A stretch of 64,000 nucleotides of DNA, from contig DKPQ01000014.1 of NCBI GenBank assembly GCA_002471275.1, positions 392,297 through 456,296 on the forward strand, in the 5' to 3' direction. Positions 16,801-25,347 of the stretch are shown one piece after another. This stretch comes from Flammeovirgaceae bacterium UBA7330. Lineage in GTDB: Bacteria > Bacteroidota > Bacteroidia > Cytophagales > Cyclobacteriaceae. Numbering within the stretch: the stretch's first letter is position 1; each line of letters starts with the position of its first letter. The translations under genes and the position numbers were made by a program. The notes under the pieces are model-generated. The model was not told the DNA's origin. It saw nothing but the letters and a program-made list of their open reading frames with translations, and made no database searches.

Positions 16801-18028
16801 GATTATTTGCCCCATTTTGTGTGGGAACGTTGCCAATCCCATTACCTATATTTGGATTACCCGGACGATAAATCCTGTTTCCTTCTCCCAGATCCATGAA
16901 TCCAACTACATTTCGGGTGGTTCGGGTATCCTGGGTCCTGTTGATCAGATAAACCTCCACCCGGGTAATGTTTACACCCGAGGTGATCTGAGGAAGATTC
17001 CCTAACCAGTTCTGATAGTTTTCGCGGAAGAAATGACCCAGGAAGAAATGTCTGTTCTCATCATAATCAGAAGCCCTTACCTCAAATTCACGCCCCTGAA
17101 AACCGCTCTCGATGGTTAACACTTCACTTTGGCCTTGTTGTCTCGAAAGCACACTCGTTACAAACAGCTTCCCAAACTGGAGTTGCGTTTTAATTCCAAA
17201 AAGGGATTGAGCACCCGTCATCAGGCTATTGGAAACAGGCATACTCACATTTCCAATCTCAATTTTCTTTACAATGTCCTCCTCATAACCCGTGTACTCT
17301 ACTTTAAGGTTATTTTGAAAATCAAAAGTGTTGTTGTTGTCAAAGTTGGCTGTGATGGCGAGTTTTTCTCCTACTTTTCCTACTACATTGAGGGATATCT
17401 GCTGGTTGAAATTAAAGCCCCCATTTCGTTGCTGACGGAGAGGTATAGCCGGGTTATTGATACGCTGGAACCTGCCCCCAAAGTCGAGATTGACAAAACC
17501 ATTGGGTTGAATATCTACATAGCTGCCGCCAAACAACCGATCAAAAACAGGGCCTACATAGAGTCGTGGGATAAGGCTCCTCCCACTCACAGCACTCTCA
17601 CCATCCAGTCCTGCTGATCGTTCTTTGAAGTATTCATTGACTATTTGCTGATCATTGTATTTGTCATATTCATCAAAAGTCATGGTAGTCATCGGTCGGA
17701 AATTCACATCTCCTATGCGTTCATAGACCGTATAATTGATGCCTGAATCGTATTCTACCTGGAGGTCGATGCTGGAAGGATCGCTCAGAAGAAGTGGAGA
17801 TGAGCTTGTTCGATTGGAGAAAGGATCTCCAAAGCGATAGTCAGGTTGATAAGTTGGCGTGAAAGAAGGTTCATAGGGACCGACAGAATCGGTGGGGATG
17901 GTATCTTCTGGTATAGTATCCGGCAATGGGATATATATAAAAGATTCATCCAGGGTGATTGCTTCAGCTTCCCAACCAAAAAACAACGCTACACTTAAGA
18001 ATACTATTATGTAGGCTTTTGAATTCAA
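10892..18028 (-). CDS. sprA: Type IX secretion translocon SprA/Sov
   Basis: This 2378-residue protein is SprA (Sov in Porphyromonas). SprA is the giant outer-membrane beta-barrel that forms the type IX secretion channel and is needed for gliding motility in Flavobacterium. A signal peptide covers about residues 1-23. Recognisable family segments include LYVGPVFDRLFGGSYVDIQP, NGFVNLDFGG near residue 185, and repeated strand-rich barrel blocks to the C-terminus. Its length matches known SprA proteins (about 2400 residues). It is one intact frame of 7.1 kb, 22 nt downstream of ruvA, with gcvH and vanZ following. Other type IX genes (gldKLMN, porV, porU) are not in the window. Recognition by overall size, context and family phrasing is strong. 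Confidence 0.95.
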   Translation of the reverse strand: MNSKAYIIVFLSVALFFGWEAEAITLDESFIYIPLPDTIPEDTIPTDSVGPYEPSFTPTYQPDYRFGDPFSNRTSSSPLLLSDPSSIDLQVEYDSGINYTVYERIGDVNFRPMTTMTFDEYDKYNDQQIVNEYFKERSAGLDGESAVSGRSLIPRLYVGPVFDRLFGGSYVDIQPNGFVNLDFGGRFQRINNPAIPLRQQRNGGFNFNQQISLNVVGKVGEKLAITANFDNNNTFDFQNNLKVEYTGYEEDIVKKIEIGNVSMPVSNSLMTGAQSLFGIKTQLQFGKLFVTSVLSRQQGQSEVLTIESGFQGREFEVRASDYDENRHFFLGHFFRENYQNWLGNLPQITSGVNITRVEVYLINRTQDTRTTRNVVGFMDLGEGNRIYRPGNPNIGNGIGNVPTQNGANNLYSAISNNSSVRNSSETSGALQNSFGFVNSTDYVLIQTARKLEDNEFTINKQLGYITLLRKLQNDEALAVSYEYTYNGQVYKVGELTEDYSGLADDQVIYMKLLRPNKINTDVPSWDLMMKNIYNLNASQIDPNGFTLRIHYRDDRTGIDNPSLHEGRRTKDKPLIELMGLDQLNRNNDKQKDGNFDFIEGITIDTRNGNVIFPVLEPFGSELRKYFDPDTEPSLIEKYVYDTLYRTTRADAQQVAAQNKYFILGRFNAGSSSEIVLPGINIAENSVVVTAGNTPLTEGLDYTVDYNLGRVRIINEGILNSGKTINISYEKADLFNFQSRWLYGTRLDYRFSDKFNIGATLLHLNERPGGITRYKIGDEPTSNTKYGFDINYQTEANFLTKMVDFLPLISTKEMSNLRFSAEFAQMVPGTSNIVDGEGTSYIDDFENAITPFNLAGAQGWDLASTPVTRNNEFDQSTPDSQLGINFRRAKLAWYSVDPNFYNGNTLVNQAPENITQEDLENHYMRPIYPQEIYRQRDPQIWITPERIFDIVYYPYERGPYNYNPNLTPEGYLPNPENNWGGITRAITNEVDFDKTNVEYLEFWMMDPFIQGELGRVIDGVFNSNNTTGGELVFNLGSVSEDLMKDNGRHAFENGLPVNDDSLRVDFNDWGRITTEPFLTRNFESTKQNAQDIGLDGLSNDMERAYFADFLNQINVVGDGLEKILADPSADDFQYFLGSELDNSDAKILERYKNFNGLEGNSPAQSNDLVRGSSQQPDNEDLNNDNTISELEEYYEYRIPLRPGDLEIGKHHIVDEITTDENDPSAAKWYLFRVPIRDPDNVIGDISGFKTMRYIRMYLTKFRQPVVLRMSKLQLVGSQWRKYQETLLEPGFYELPEASSSDFNVSVVNIEENSTGSDTKNKYRVPPGINRDRDNTTIVNRQVNEQSLQVCVEDLKDQDARAVFKNVDIDLINYGRLKMFFHAEVYKGDMVLDDEVTAFLRLGTDFTENYYEIELPLKITPLGVSSSSDDELRRLLWPLENEIDLAIDELLGLKSTRNRGGFDIQVPYQQPSADGKYNLTIKGRPDISTILTMMIGVRNPRSDDNEPKSICIWANEMRVTDFDKTKGWAANANASAKLADLGTINASTRYSSIGFGSIQENIQQRDRAETFQYDISANLNLDKFLFPEKTGLRVPMYASYEKSRTTPQFDPLDPDVPLEASLNSILSATERERYRKIVEDRSVRRSLNFTNVGKRKVNPDANDHFFDIENIALSYAYSDIVTSNVNTETYLQKTEAGGLSYTYSPSAFVIEPFRNADAFSSPWLKLIKDINFSPVPSSLSFRADLRRTFVMTQLYNDDLTTDDIDPYYERLFTFNRTYAMRWNPIKNLNLDYSAAANAVIDEDSVVEGDINTGIERDYIWEQIKDMGRMKNFRQDINATFRVPFDKIPLTDWLSTDLKYSVGYNWVAGSLNQTDEDDNFFGHTISNRRDRGVASKVDMVKLYNKVDFLKQINAPPRRTSGSEPKTFSPGKSFLRLLMSLRSVTANYNIRESTTLSGFVVTPFLLGMDSAWNAPGWNFILGGQDAGIRHDAASNGWLSRSPVLTSPFQQTFSTDIDVRAAIDPAPDFKISLDAKRTNTANFQEIFRYDPDLDTFRSLTPARSGSYNISFISIKTAFGQNREDNTSLTYEKFSENIDVIQGRLQGVNQNGEFNRLSQDVLIPSFLAAYSGQDPTQSSLNPFPTIPVPNWRLDYTGLSKIPGLSDLFSSVSVTHAYRSAFNVNNYTNSLKYSNNITLNNNILDYPEATIIDPQTGNLVPVYIINQVSIAEQFSPLMGINIRTKKNLSTRIEYRKERNLSLNMSNAQITEVSNNDVTLDFGLTKEDFKLPFKIQGRTVALENDVTIRVSMTIRDSETIQRKLEGENTVTNGNTNFQFRPSLTYKLNDQLDLTMYFERSVTDPKISSFRTATTAFGTQLRFGLAQ

Positions 18029-18050
18029 ACAAATGAAATAAAAGTACGAA

Positions 18051-18644
18051 TCAGGCTCTCTTCAATGCCTGTTTGATTAAGTCTTCAAGTTTAATTTCCT
18101 GGCCGTGCTCTTTCAATACCAAATCAACACTTTTTTCAGCAGCTGGCTTGGCTATTCCCAAAGTGGTCAAAGCCGATAACGCTTCTGACCTCAATGTATT
18201 GTCAAATTTGATCGAAATATCCACAGATTTATCTAATAGTCCCTCTTTTTTCATTTTATCCTTTAACTCAAGCACAATCCTTTGAGCTGTTTTAAGACCA
18301 ATGCCTTTAACCTTTTGGATGACTGGAACATTGTCATGGACAATAGCCTGCTGTAATTCTTCCGGTGAAAGTGATGACAGGATCATCAGGCCGGTACTGG
18401 GTCCAACACCGGAAATAGAAATCAGATCTAAAAACCGCTTCTTTTCCGAAGGCTCATAAAATCCATAAAGCGTATGTGCATCTTCCTTGATATGAAGATG
18501 TGTATACAGCTTTACCGAATCATGATTTTTGACGGATGCAAAGGTGTTTAAACTGATTTTGGCCTCATATCCAACTCCTCCAATATCCACTACCACATAA
18601 GTTGGATCTTTCACTACCAACTTACCAGACAAATAGTTAATCAT
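18051..18644 (-). CDS. ruvA: Holliday junction branch migration protein RuvA
   Basis: RuvA binds four-way DNA junctions and loads the RuvB motor. The 197-residue protein has the N-terminal OB domain (MINYLSGKLVVKDPTYVVVDIGGVGYE). Two helix-hairpin-helix motifs follow (ISGVGPSTGLMIL near residue 80 and VKGIGLKTAQRIVLELKDK near 110-130), and a C-terminal UBA-like domain that contacts RuvB (about 150-197). Length and domain order are standard. It overlaps the end of maeB by 8 nt and precedes sprA by 22 nt, so it is almost certainly on the same transcript. Confidence 0.96.
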   Translation of the reverse strand: MINYLSGKLVVKDPTYVVVDIGGVGYEAKISLNTFASVKNHDSVKLYTHLHIKEDAHTLYGFYEPSEKKRFLDLISISGVGPSTGLMILSSLSPEELQQAIVHDNVPVIQKVKGIGLKTAQRIVLELKDKMKKEGLLDKSVDISIKFDNTLRSEALSALTTLGIAKPAAEKSVDLVLKEHGQEIKLEDLIKQALKRA

Positions 18645-20916
18645 TTTCTACAGGATTTATTTGGGCATCAACCACGGCAATGGCTACCATATTGAAAATT
18701 TCCCTTACTGAGCTACCCACCTGCAATACATGAACGGGTTTATTCATTCCCATGAGGATTGGGCCAATGGCTTCAGCGCCTCCTAACTCCATTAAAAGTT
18801 TATAAGCAATATTTCCGGAATCGAGATCCGGGAAGACGAAGGTGTTTACAGGATGATTCGCCAGTATACTAAACGGGTAATTTTCTTTGAGAAGCTGCTT
18901 ATTCAGTGCCACATTGGCCTGAAGTTCACCATCGATGATCAGATCAGGCCATTTTTCTTTGGCCAGTGCTACCGCCTTTGCCGTCTTCACCGGGACATCT
19001 CCTTTGGCAGAACCAAAGTTTGAATAGCTCAATACTGCTATGCTTGGTTCCGTATCGAAAAATCGAACGGCATTCTTCGTCAGACCAATGATATCTACCA
19101 AAGCATCAACATCCGGATTGAGATTGACTGTGGTATCTGCAAAGAAATAATTCCCCCGATTACTGCTCAGGATATACATCCCGGCCACTCTATTTACATG
19201 GCTGGCGACACCAATGATCTGTAGTGCAGGTAAAATGGTTTTTGGGTAATCATTGGACAAACCGGAGATCAACGCATCGGCCTCTCCCAGCTCTACCATC
19301 ATGGCACCATAATAGTTTCTACTCAGCATCAACTTACGCGCCATACGCAGCGTCAGTCCTTTTCTCTGACGTTTTTCATATAGCTTCTCTGCAAACTGAT
19401 CAAGCTTCTTTGACTCCTTCACCGGATCAATAATCTTACACGATTCAAGACCGTCTAACTCATTGGCTGCGATGATTTCTTTGATCACTTTTTCATTTCC
19501 CAGTAAAACCGGAATAGCAAAGCCCTCGTCTATTGACATTTGAGCCGCCTTCAGGATCTTTACATCGTCCGCTTCGGCAAAAACGACTCTTTTCGGATCC
19601 TTCCTGGCCCTGGCTACAACACGGGAAATTAGTCGTTGATCAACACCAATTCTGTCCAGGAGTGCTTCATTATACTTATCCCAATCTTTGATCTGTGTTC
19701 GAGCTACTCCACTTTCCATAGCTGCCCTGGCCACAGCAGGAGAAATAGATGTAATCAGTCTGGGATCCAGGGGTTTAGGTATCAAATATTCCCTACCAAA
19801 CTTCATGGTTGTGCTGGTATAAGCCTTCAACACCATTTCCGGCACCGGTTGTTTGGCAAGTTTGGCAATAGCAAATACTGCAGCTTGCTTCATTTCTTCA
19901 TTGATGGCCGTGGCCCGTACATCCAATGCTCCCCTGAATATGTATGGGAAGCCCAGCACATTATTGACCTGATTAGGGTGATCCGACCTACCTGTAGCCA
20001 TGATGATATCATCTCGCGTTTTCATGGCCAATTCATAGGAAATCTCAGGGTCCGGATTAGAAAGTGCAAACACTATAGGATCTTTGGCCATCTTTTTGAG
20101 TGCCTCAGGGTTGAGGATATCTGCTACTGACAGCCCCAGAAACATATCAGCATCTACAAGTGCTTCCTCCAGGGTATCGGCTTTGATATTGGTAGCATAC
20201 CTGACTTTGTTTTCATCAAGATTAGGGCGGTCTTTCTTGATTACACCCTTACTATCCACCATTACGATGTTTTCCTTCCTGGCTCCAAGGGCGACATAGA
20301 GATCCGTGCAGGCAATTGCCGCACCACCGGCACCACTCACCACTATCTTGATTTTATCTATTTTCTTTCCATTGACTTCGAGTGCATTGATCAAGGCAGC
20401 ACTGGATATGATGGCCGTACCATGCTGGTCGTCATGCATCACCGGGATATTCATCTTTTCCTTGAGCTCCTTTTCAATCTTGAAGCTCTCGGGAGCTTTG
20501 ATATCTTCCAGGTTAATTCCACCGAAAGTGGGTTCAAGACTCTTTACAATCTCAATGAACTTATCCGGATCATTTTCATTGATTTCGATATCAAAGACAT
20601 CGATCCCAGCAAATTTCTTAAAGAGAACTCCTTTTCCCTCCATCACCGGTTTGGAAGCTTCCGGACCAATATTTCCAAGTCCTAATACAGCGGTTCCGTT
20701 AGAAATCACTCCTACAAGGTTGCCTTTTGCCGTATACTTATAAACCAACTCATTGTCTTTGTGAATTAGCTTACACGGTTCTGCTACTCCTGGGGAATAG
20801 GCTAGTGCCAGATCGTGCTGGCTGCTGAGCGGCTTGGTTGGTCTTACTTCAATCTTGCCTGCCGGGCTTGCTTCATGGAAGTCCAGGGCTTCATTCTTTC
20901 TGATTTTAGCACACAT
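18637..20916 (-). CDS. maeB: NADP-dependent malic enzyme with phosphotransacetylase-like domain
   Basis: MaeB decarboxylates malate to pyruvate with reduction of NADP+. The 759-residue protein shows the two-part MaeB architecture. The malic enzyme half (about 1-430) has AYSPGVAEPCKLI, the conserved AMKTRDD/ALSNPDPE segment and a Rossmann stretch VVSGAGGAAIACTDLYVALGA. A C-terminal phosphate acetyl/butyryl-transferase-like domain (about 435-759) is thought to be regulatory. The length fits E. coli MaeB (759 residues). It follows the DUF4837 gene by 16 nt and overlaps ruvA. No frame damage is seen. Confidence 0.95.
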   Translation of the reverse strand: MCAKIRKNEALDFHEASPAGKIEVRPTKPLSSQHDLALAYSPGVAEPCKLIHKDNELVYKYTAKGNLVGVISNGTAVLGLGNIGPEASKPVMEGKGVLFKKFAGIDVFDIEINENDPDKFIEIVKSLEPTFGGINLEDIKAPESFKIEKELKEKMNIPVMHDDQHGTAIISSAALINALEVNGKKIDKIKIVVSGAGGAAIACTDLYVALGARKENIVMVDSKGVIKKDRPNLDENKVRYATNIKADTLEEALVDADMFLGLSVADILNPEALKKMAKDPIVFALSNPDPEISYELAMKTRDDIIMATGRSDHPNQVNNVLGFPYIFRGALDVRATAINEEMKQAAVFAIAKLAKQPVPEMVLKAYTSTTMKFGREYLIPKPLDPRLITSISPAVARAAMESGVARTQIKDWDKYNEALLDRIGVDQRLISRVVARARKDPKRVVFAEADDVKILKAAQMSIDEGFAIPVLLGNEKVIKEIIAANELDGLESCKIIDPVKESKKLDQFAEKLYEKRQRKGLTLRMARKLMLSRNYYGAMMVELGEADALISGLSNDYPKTILPALQIIGVASHVNRVAGMYILSSNRGNYFFADTTVNLNPDVDALVDIIGLTKNAVRFFDTEPSIAVLSYSNFGSAKGDVPVKTAKAVALAKEKWPDLIIDGELQANVALNKQLLKENYPFSILANHPVNTFVFPDLDSGNIAYKLLMELGGAEAIGPILMGMNKPVHVLQVGSSVREIFNMVAIAVVDAQINPVEND

Positions 20917-20932
20917 AAAAAAAGTAGGTTGG

Positions 20933-22021
20933 TTACTGCATCGCAGCTGAATTTTCTGCTGGTGGAAGGCTAAAGGTACTTAAAATAGCATTTACTTCTC
21001 TTACCAGATTTTTCTTGTTTGTTCCCGGGGAATAAACATACCCCTCGATGTAGTAGACTCGTTGGTTTGCCTCATCTACTATGGTGTAACTCACAAAGGG
21101 TCCTCCACCGGAGTTATCACTGATTTTCCACAGTCCCCTGGCTTCGATGGCGAATCGCCCTTTAAAGGATATCTGCTTGGTCTCAAGTGGAACATATTCC
21201 TGTAGTTGCCGGGTAATATATTTATCGGGTTTTTCACTGTCTCGCAGAAATGTCTCAGTGATCTTGTCGCGATAAGCACCAATATTTTCAAAAATACTTT
21301 GATCTGTATATCGTTCAGAATGGATAAATATGTCCTGTTCCGAGCTTGCTTCCAACCTTCTGAGCCAAACAAAGTTCTTGTTTTGCTTTGCAAGCTCCCA
21401 GCCATATGGGATAGATATCTCAAACCCAAAATCTTCTTTCAACGCTTTCATCAAGGTAGTCTCCTTACTTTTGAATAGCTTGTCTTTGGTGCTTTCAATG
21501 GCTGAGTTTTCAAAAATACCTACCAGTTGATCCTCATTTTCCTTTAATTTCTTAATCAGCAATTCTTCAGACTGTGAAAAGAGATAGAGAACAATTTGTC
21601 CTTTTGCAAACTCATCCCGGTGGATGGCCATAAACAATGATGAATCCCCCTGGATCATCTTCAGGGATTTATTCGTGAAATACTCCCTGATCCGTAGGCT
21701 TTGACTGGTTTCACTATCCAGCGTCATCACAAATATCATGTTGGCTGAAGACCGAAATACATCATTGATTTTGAGAGGGTTTACCTTACTCAAGTCAAAC
21801 ATGGGCTCAGGCTGGGGCAATCCCGGCATCGGAGCCCGATACATGCTTTTTATCTGCTCTCCCAAGGGCCCAATCCACTGTGTTGAATCCATGATTAAAA
21901 TGATCTCACCTACTTCACCTCTGGCTGTGGGCTTGAGGTCCTCCTTCATTTGGTCCCTGGCTTCCTTGCACGAAGAAACCATCAGCAGCACTCCAAAAAA
22001 GAAAATTATTGAGTTTTTCAT
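20933..22021 (-). CDS. DUF4837-family lipoprotein
   Basis: This 362-residue protein carries a lipoprotein signal, with the hydrophobic segment ending MVSSC (Cys 18), and then a conserved Bacteroidota domain, DUF4837. Family-like features are GEVGEIILIMDSTQW at the start of the mature domain, FGFEISIPYGWELAKQ in the middle, and GRFAIEARGLWKI near the end. Its function is unknown. It is the first gene of the run leading to maeB-ruvA-sprA, so a link to envelope biogenesis or secretion is possible but unproven. About 200 bp of non-coding DNA lies upstream. Confidence 0.82.
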   Translation of the reverse strand: MKNSIIFFFGVLLMVSSCKEARDQMKEDLKPTARGEVGEIILIMDSTQWIGPLGEQIKSMYRAPMPGLPQPEPMFDLSKVNPLKINDVFRSSANMIFVMTLDSETSQSLRIREYFTNKSLKMIQGDSSLFMAIHRDEFAKGQIVLYLFSQSEELLIKKLKENEDQLVGIFENSAIESTKDKLFKSKETTLMKALKEDFGFEISIPYGWELAKQNKNFVWLRRLEASSEQDIFIHSERYTDQSIFENIGAYRDKITETFLRDSEKPDKYITRQLQEYVPLETKQISFKGRFAIEARGLWKISDNSGGGPFVSYTIVDEANQRVYYIEGYVYSPGTNKKNLVREVNAILSTFSLPPAENSAAMQ

Positions 22022-22221
22022 GAGTATTAAGGTCTATTAATTATAGGGTCGCTTACCTGGTGCCGCAATACACAATAATATGCAGAGTTAACTGCACCGT
22101 CAACGGCCAATTTGCATGGCAAAGATTTAATTACAATAAATAACGTTCTTTGGCTTCATACCTAAGCGGGTTTACTACAAATGTAAAATTTATAAACAGT
22201 ATCCGTTTAAGTAACGCTTTA

Positions 22222-23616
22222 TTATTCGGAAATAATAAGCTTCATACCAGGTTTGATCACATTACTTGTGAGGTTGTTGAGCTGTTTGAGCTTTTCAATA
22301 GATAGGTTGGCGTAGATATTTGCTATATCCCACAGCGTATCCCCGTACTGTACAGTATGAAATTTCTGGCCGGTACTGTTGGGGTCCACCTTTGGAGCCG
22401 GAGCAGCTGCAGTCGTGTTGGCTGACTTTAGATATAGGTCCTTTGTAGAACTATTATAGGTAGGGAGTACCCAAATATTCAATCTCTGACCTACCCTGAT
22501 AAGGTTTGAGTTCAAATTATTCCACTCTTTGATATCTGAGACTCGCACATTATGTCTTTGCGCAATTGACCCCAATACATCCCCGCTACTTACCCTGTAA
22601 ACCACTTTCTCTCTTCCATAAGTGCTACCGGGCATATTTCGTGAAAGGTAAATAAGCTCTTCTTTGCCCACTTTGGAAGCAGTATCCATCAAAAAAGCCC
22701 TGTTCTGAACAATCTCTTCTTTCAAATCATAAGGAACTCTCAATGGAAAATCCTTTGTGCCTTCAGGTAAGGCACCACGTTTGATCTGAGGATTAAGACT
22801 AAGCATGTCATCAAGACACAAGCCCAGCTGATTGCAGAATGTTTCCAGATGGAAATATTGACTTACAGAAATCGTATCCGTGACAGGGTATCTATGGAAA
22901 TCCCGCTCGTCGACAAATAAATTATGCTCAGGAGCATATTTTAAGGCGTATATCATCGCAACGAACTGGGGCACATAAGATCTTGTTTCTCTTGGCAAGT
23001 ATCTATATATCTCCCAAAAGGTCTTTTTATAACCACTTCTTCTGATGGCCTTTCTTACATTTCCTGGCCCGCAGTTGTAAGCGGCCAGTGCCAGTTCCCA
23101 GTCACCAAACATCCGATGAAGATCTCTGAGATGCCTGCATGCAGCATCAGTAGCTTCATATGGATCCATGCGTTCATCCAGATACCAGTCATTGTTCAAA
23201 CCATACATCTTACCTGTATAGGAAACAAACTGCCACAACCCTACTGCCCGAGCCGGACTTACTGCATTGGGAACCAGTCCCGATTCTATGATTGAAAGAT
23301 ACTTAAGGTCCTCCGGCATGTCATATCTTGCCAGGGCTTCCTCAAAAATCGGAAAAAAGTGATCTACCTTGCTCATGATTGAGCGTGTGTAGTTGCGATC
23401 TCTTACCGTGAAATAGTCAATAAACGCTTTTACCCTCTCGTTATAATTCAAGGGCACATCGGTCTCAATACACGAAATACGATCTGCTACGAGATCATAA
23501 GAAGCATCCGGAATGTAATCATACGTTAGTTCTGAAGAATAACTATAGGTCAATTCCTGAGAAAACCCTATCGAAAGAACAGATACACTGATTAATATGA
23601 ATACCAGACTTTTCAT
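22222..23616 (-). CDS. mltD: Membrane-bound lytic transglycosylase D-like with two LysM domains
   Basis: This is a periplasmic peptidoglycan lytic transglycosylase of the MltD type (464 residues). A signal peptide covers about residues 1-19. The SLT domain (about 95-230) contains the catalytic Glu111 in IIESGLVPNAVS, then ARAVGLWQFV and the family motif LALAAYNCGPGNVRKAI. Two LysM peptidoglycan-binding modules lie at the C-terminus (about 337-383, YRVSSGDVLGSIAQRH, and 417-463, HTVQYGDTLWDIA). It overlaps gatA by 4 nt. It probably cleaves glycan strands during wall turnover, alongside the EnvC-like gene upstream. The symbol mltD is by resemblance only. Confidence 0.9.
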   Translation of the reverse strand: MKSLVFILISVSVLSIGFSQELTYSYSSELTYDYIPDASYDLVADRISCIETDVPLNYNERVKAFIDYFTVRDRNYTRSIMSKVDHFFPIFEEALARYDMPEDLKYLSIIESGLVPNAVSPARAVGLWQFVSYTGKMYGLNNDWYLDERMDPYEATDAACRHLRDLHRMFGDWELALAAYNCGPGNVRKAIRRSGYKKTFWEIYRYLPRETRSYVPQFVAMIYALKYAPEHNLFVDERDFHRYPVTDTISVSQYFHLETFCNQLGLCLDDMLSLNPQIKRGALPEGTKDFPLRVPYDLKEEIVQNRAFLMDTASKVGKEELIYLSRNMPGSTYGREKVVYRVSSGDVLGSIAQRHNVRVSDIKEWNNLNSNLIRVGQRLNIWVLPTYNSSTKDLYLKSANTTAAAPAPKVDPNSTGQKFHTVQYGDTLWDIANIYANLSIEKLKQLNNLTSNVIKPGMKLIISE

Positions 23617-25046
23617 TTTGCTATTGAACTCATAACATAGTCGCCAAATGCTAATAACGAAGACTCTTCAAAATGCTTGTTCATGATTTGCAAGCCAATG
23701 GACATCCCGTCTTTGTCTCTCGCCACTGGAACAGAGATAGCCGGTATACCCGCAACAGACGCCTGAACAGTAAACAAATCTGCCAGATACATCTCCATAG
23801 GATCTTCGGTTTTTGACCCTAGCTCAAATGCCGTGGATGGGGCTGTTGGGAGAACGATGAAATCGTAGTCCAACAACAGTTCTTCCAGCTCATTCTTTAT
23901 TTTTCTTCTCACCTTTTGTGCTTTAAGGTAATAAGCATCATGATAGCTGGCCGATAGCACAAAAGTACCCAACATAATTCTTCTAAACACCTCATGACCA
24001 AAGCCCGTTGACCTCGTCATTTTAAGCATTGACTCCAGGTTCTTTGGATTCTCAATCCTATAACCATATTTGACCCCATCATAGCGGGAAAGGTTTGAAC
24101 TGGCTTCTGCGGTAGTTAGGATATAATAGGTTGGGAGAGCATATTTCATCAATGGAAATGAGATTTCTTCCACCTTATGTCCCTCTGCTTTCAGCTGCTC
24201 CACTTTTTCGAGAAATACATCTCTTACCTCTTCATTGATCGCTTCACTCTCTACAATTTCTTTGAAGTAGCCGATTTTCACCTTTTTGTCAAAATCCAAT
24301 TCATCGCTGTATTTTGATACCGGTTTTTTGGAGACAGTACTGTCAATTTCATCGTCTCCGGCGATTACTTCAAGCACCAGAGCTGCATCTCTGATGTCGT
24401 TAGAGAAAATACCGATCACATCGAAAGTACTGGCATAAGCAGCCAATCCATGTCTCGAGATCCTGGAGTAGGTAGGTTTCAAACCAACAGTTCCACAAAA
24501 TGAAGCTGGCTGTCTTACAGATCCACCGGTATCGGTACCCAGGGATACGGTACACATGTCAGCCTGAACGGCTACTGCACATCCTCCCGATGAGCCACCG
24601 GGAACTCTGTTGGTGTTGTCAGCATTTTTTACCGGTCCAAAGGCAGAGTTCTCACAGGATGACCCCATAGCAAACTCATCGCAGTTGTTTCGGCCAATGA
24701 TGATGGCATCCTCGTCCAACAATCGCTGTACTACCGTAGCATTAAACTGTGAATTGAATCCGTCGAGGATCTTACTTCCACATTGAAGCGGGTGGTCGGC
24801 ATAGCATAGGACATCTTTGATACCTACGACTAAACCGGCAAGCTTACCGGCTTTTCCCCGACTCAACCTGTCGTCAACCTCCTTCGCTCTCTGGATAGAC
24901 TCTTTGTCATAGACAGACAGAAAGGCGTTGAGTTCAGTGTCCTTTTCCCGAATGTTGGTTAAGTAATGTGATACAACTTCCGCGCACGTAATCTTCCCAC
25001 CATCAAGCTGCTGCCTGATTTGCTGATAAGTTGAATTGGCTTGCAA
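23613..25046 (-). CDS. gatA: Asp/Glu-tRNA amidotransferase subunit A
   Basis: GatA is the amidase subunit that releases ammonia from glutamine for tRNA-bound Glu or Asp. The 477-residue protein has the amidase-signature Ser-cisSer-Lys triad: Lys77 (GIKDVL), Ser152 (GGSSGG) and the nucleophile Ser176 (TDTGGSVRQP). Length is normal. It lies between tatA (7 nt gap) and the transglycosylase (4 nt overlap), far from gatC at 1181-1468. The start ATG at 25046 gives the usual N-terminus with a regulatory helix (YQQIRQQLDGGKITCAEVV). Confidence 0.96.
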   Translation of the reverse strand: MQANSTYQQIRQQLDGGKITCAEVVSHYLTNIREKDTELNAFLSVYDKESIQRAKEVDDRLSRGKAGKLAGLVVGIKDVLCYADHPLQCGSKILDGFNSQFNATVVQRLLDEDAIIIGRNNCDEFAMGSSCENSAFGPVKNADNTNRVPGGSSGGCAVAVQADMCTVSLGTDTGGSVRQPASFCGTVGLKPTYSRISRHGLAAYASTFDVIGIFSNDIRDAALVLEVIAGDDEIDSTVSKKPVSKYSDELDFDKKVKIGYFKEIVESEAINEEVRDVFLEKVEQLKAEGHKVEEISFPLMKYALPTYYILTTAEASSNLSRYDGVKYGYRIENPKNLESMLKMTRSTGFGHEVFRRIMLGTFVLSASYHDAYYLKAQKVRRKIKNELEELLLDYDFIVLPTAPSTAFELGSKTEDPMEMYLADLFTVQASVAGIPAISVPVARDKDGMSIGLQIMNKHFEESSLLAFGDYVMSSIAK

Positions 25047-25052
25047 GATTGC

Positions 25053-25286
25053 TTAATCTTTGTGCTGTTCTTCTTTTACTTTAGATGCGGAAGCGGTAGA
25101 AGTCTTGCCACCTTCTTCGATTTCATTTTTTATCTCTTTGGTGGCATCCTTGAACTCACGGATACCTCTTCCCATTCCTCTCGCGATTTCAGGTATTTTT
25201 TTAGCACCAAAAAAGATAATGATGAAAAGTGCTATTACCAGTATTTCCCATCCTCCTGGCATTCCAATTGCTAATACCGTGTTCAT
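25053..25286 (-). CDS. tatA: Sec-independent translocase subunit TatA/TatE
   Basis: TatA forms the channel of the twin-arginine translocase that exports folded proteins. The 77-residue protein has a single N-terminal membrane helix (GWEILVIALFIIIFFGAKKIPE) with the TatA hallmark FGxKKIPE. An amphipathic helix follows (GMGRGIREFKDATKEIKNEI), then a short charged tail. It starts 61 nt downstream of the EnvC-like gene and 7 nt upstream of gatA. tatC is not in the window, so the translocase is split. TatA and TatE cannot be told apart by sequence alone. Confidence 0.93.
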   Translation of the reverse strand: MNTVLAIGMPGGWEILVIALFIIIFFGAKKIPEIARGMGRGIREFKDATKEIKNEIEEGGKTSTASASKVKEEQHKD

Positions 25287-25347
25287 ATGATTTTTTTAAA
25301 GTTTAAATTCAAAGATAATTAAATATTGATGCTTTAGATAGTAAATT

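Noticed and set aside
17129..17617. 162-residue plus-strand frame inside sprA
   Set aside because: It lies wholly within the intact SprA gene and reads as noise with many basic and rare residues.
19636..20130. 164-residue plus-strand frame inside maeB
   Set aside because: MaeB is intact on the minus strand; the plus frame is Cys/His/Phe-rich noise.
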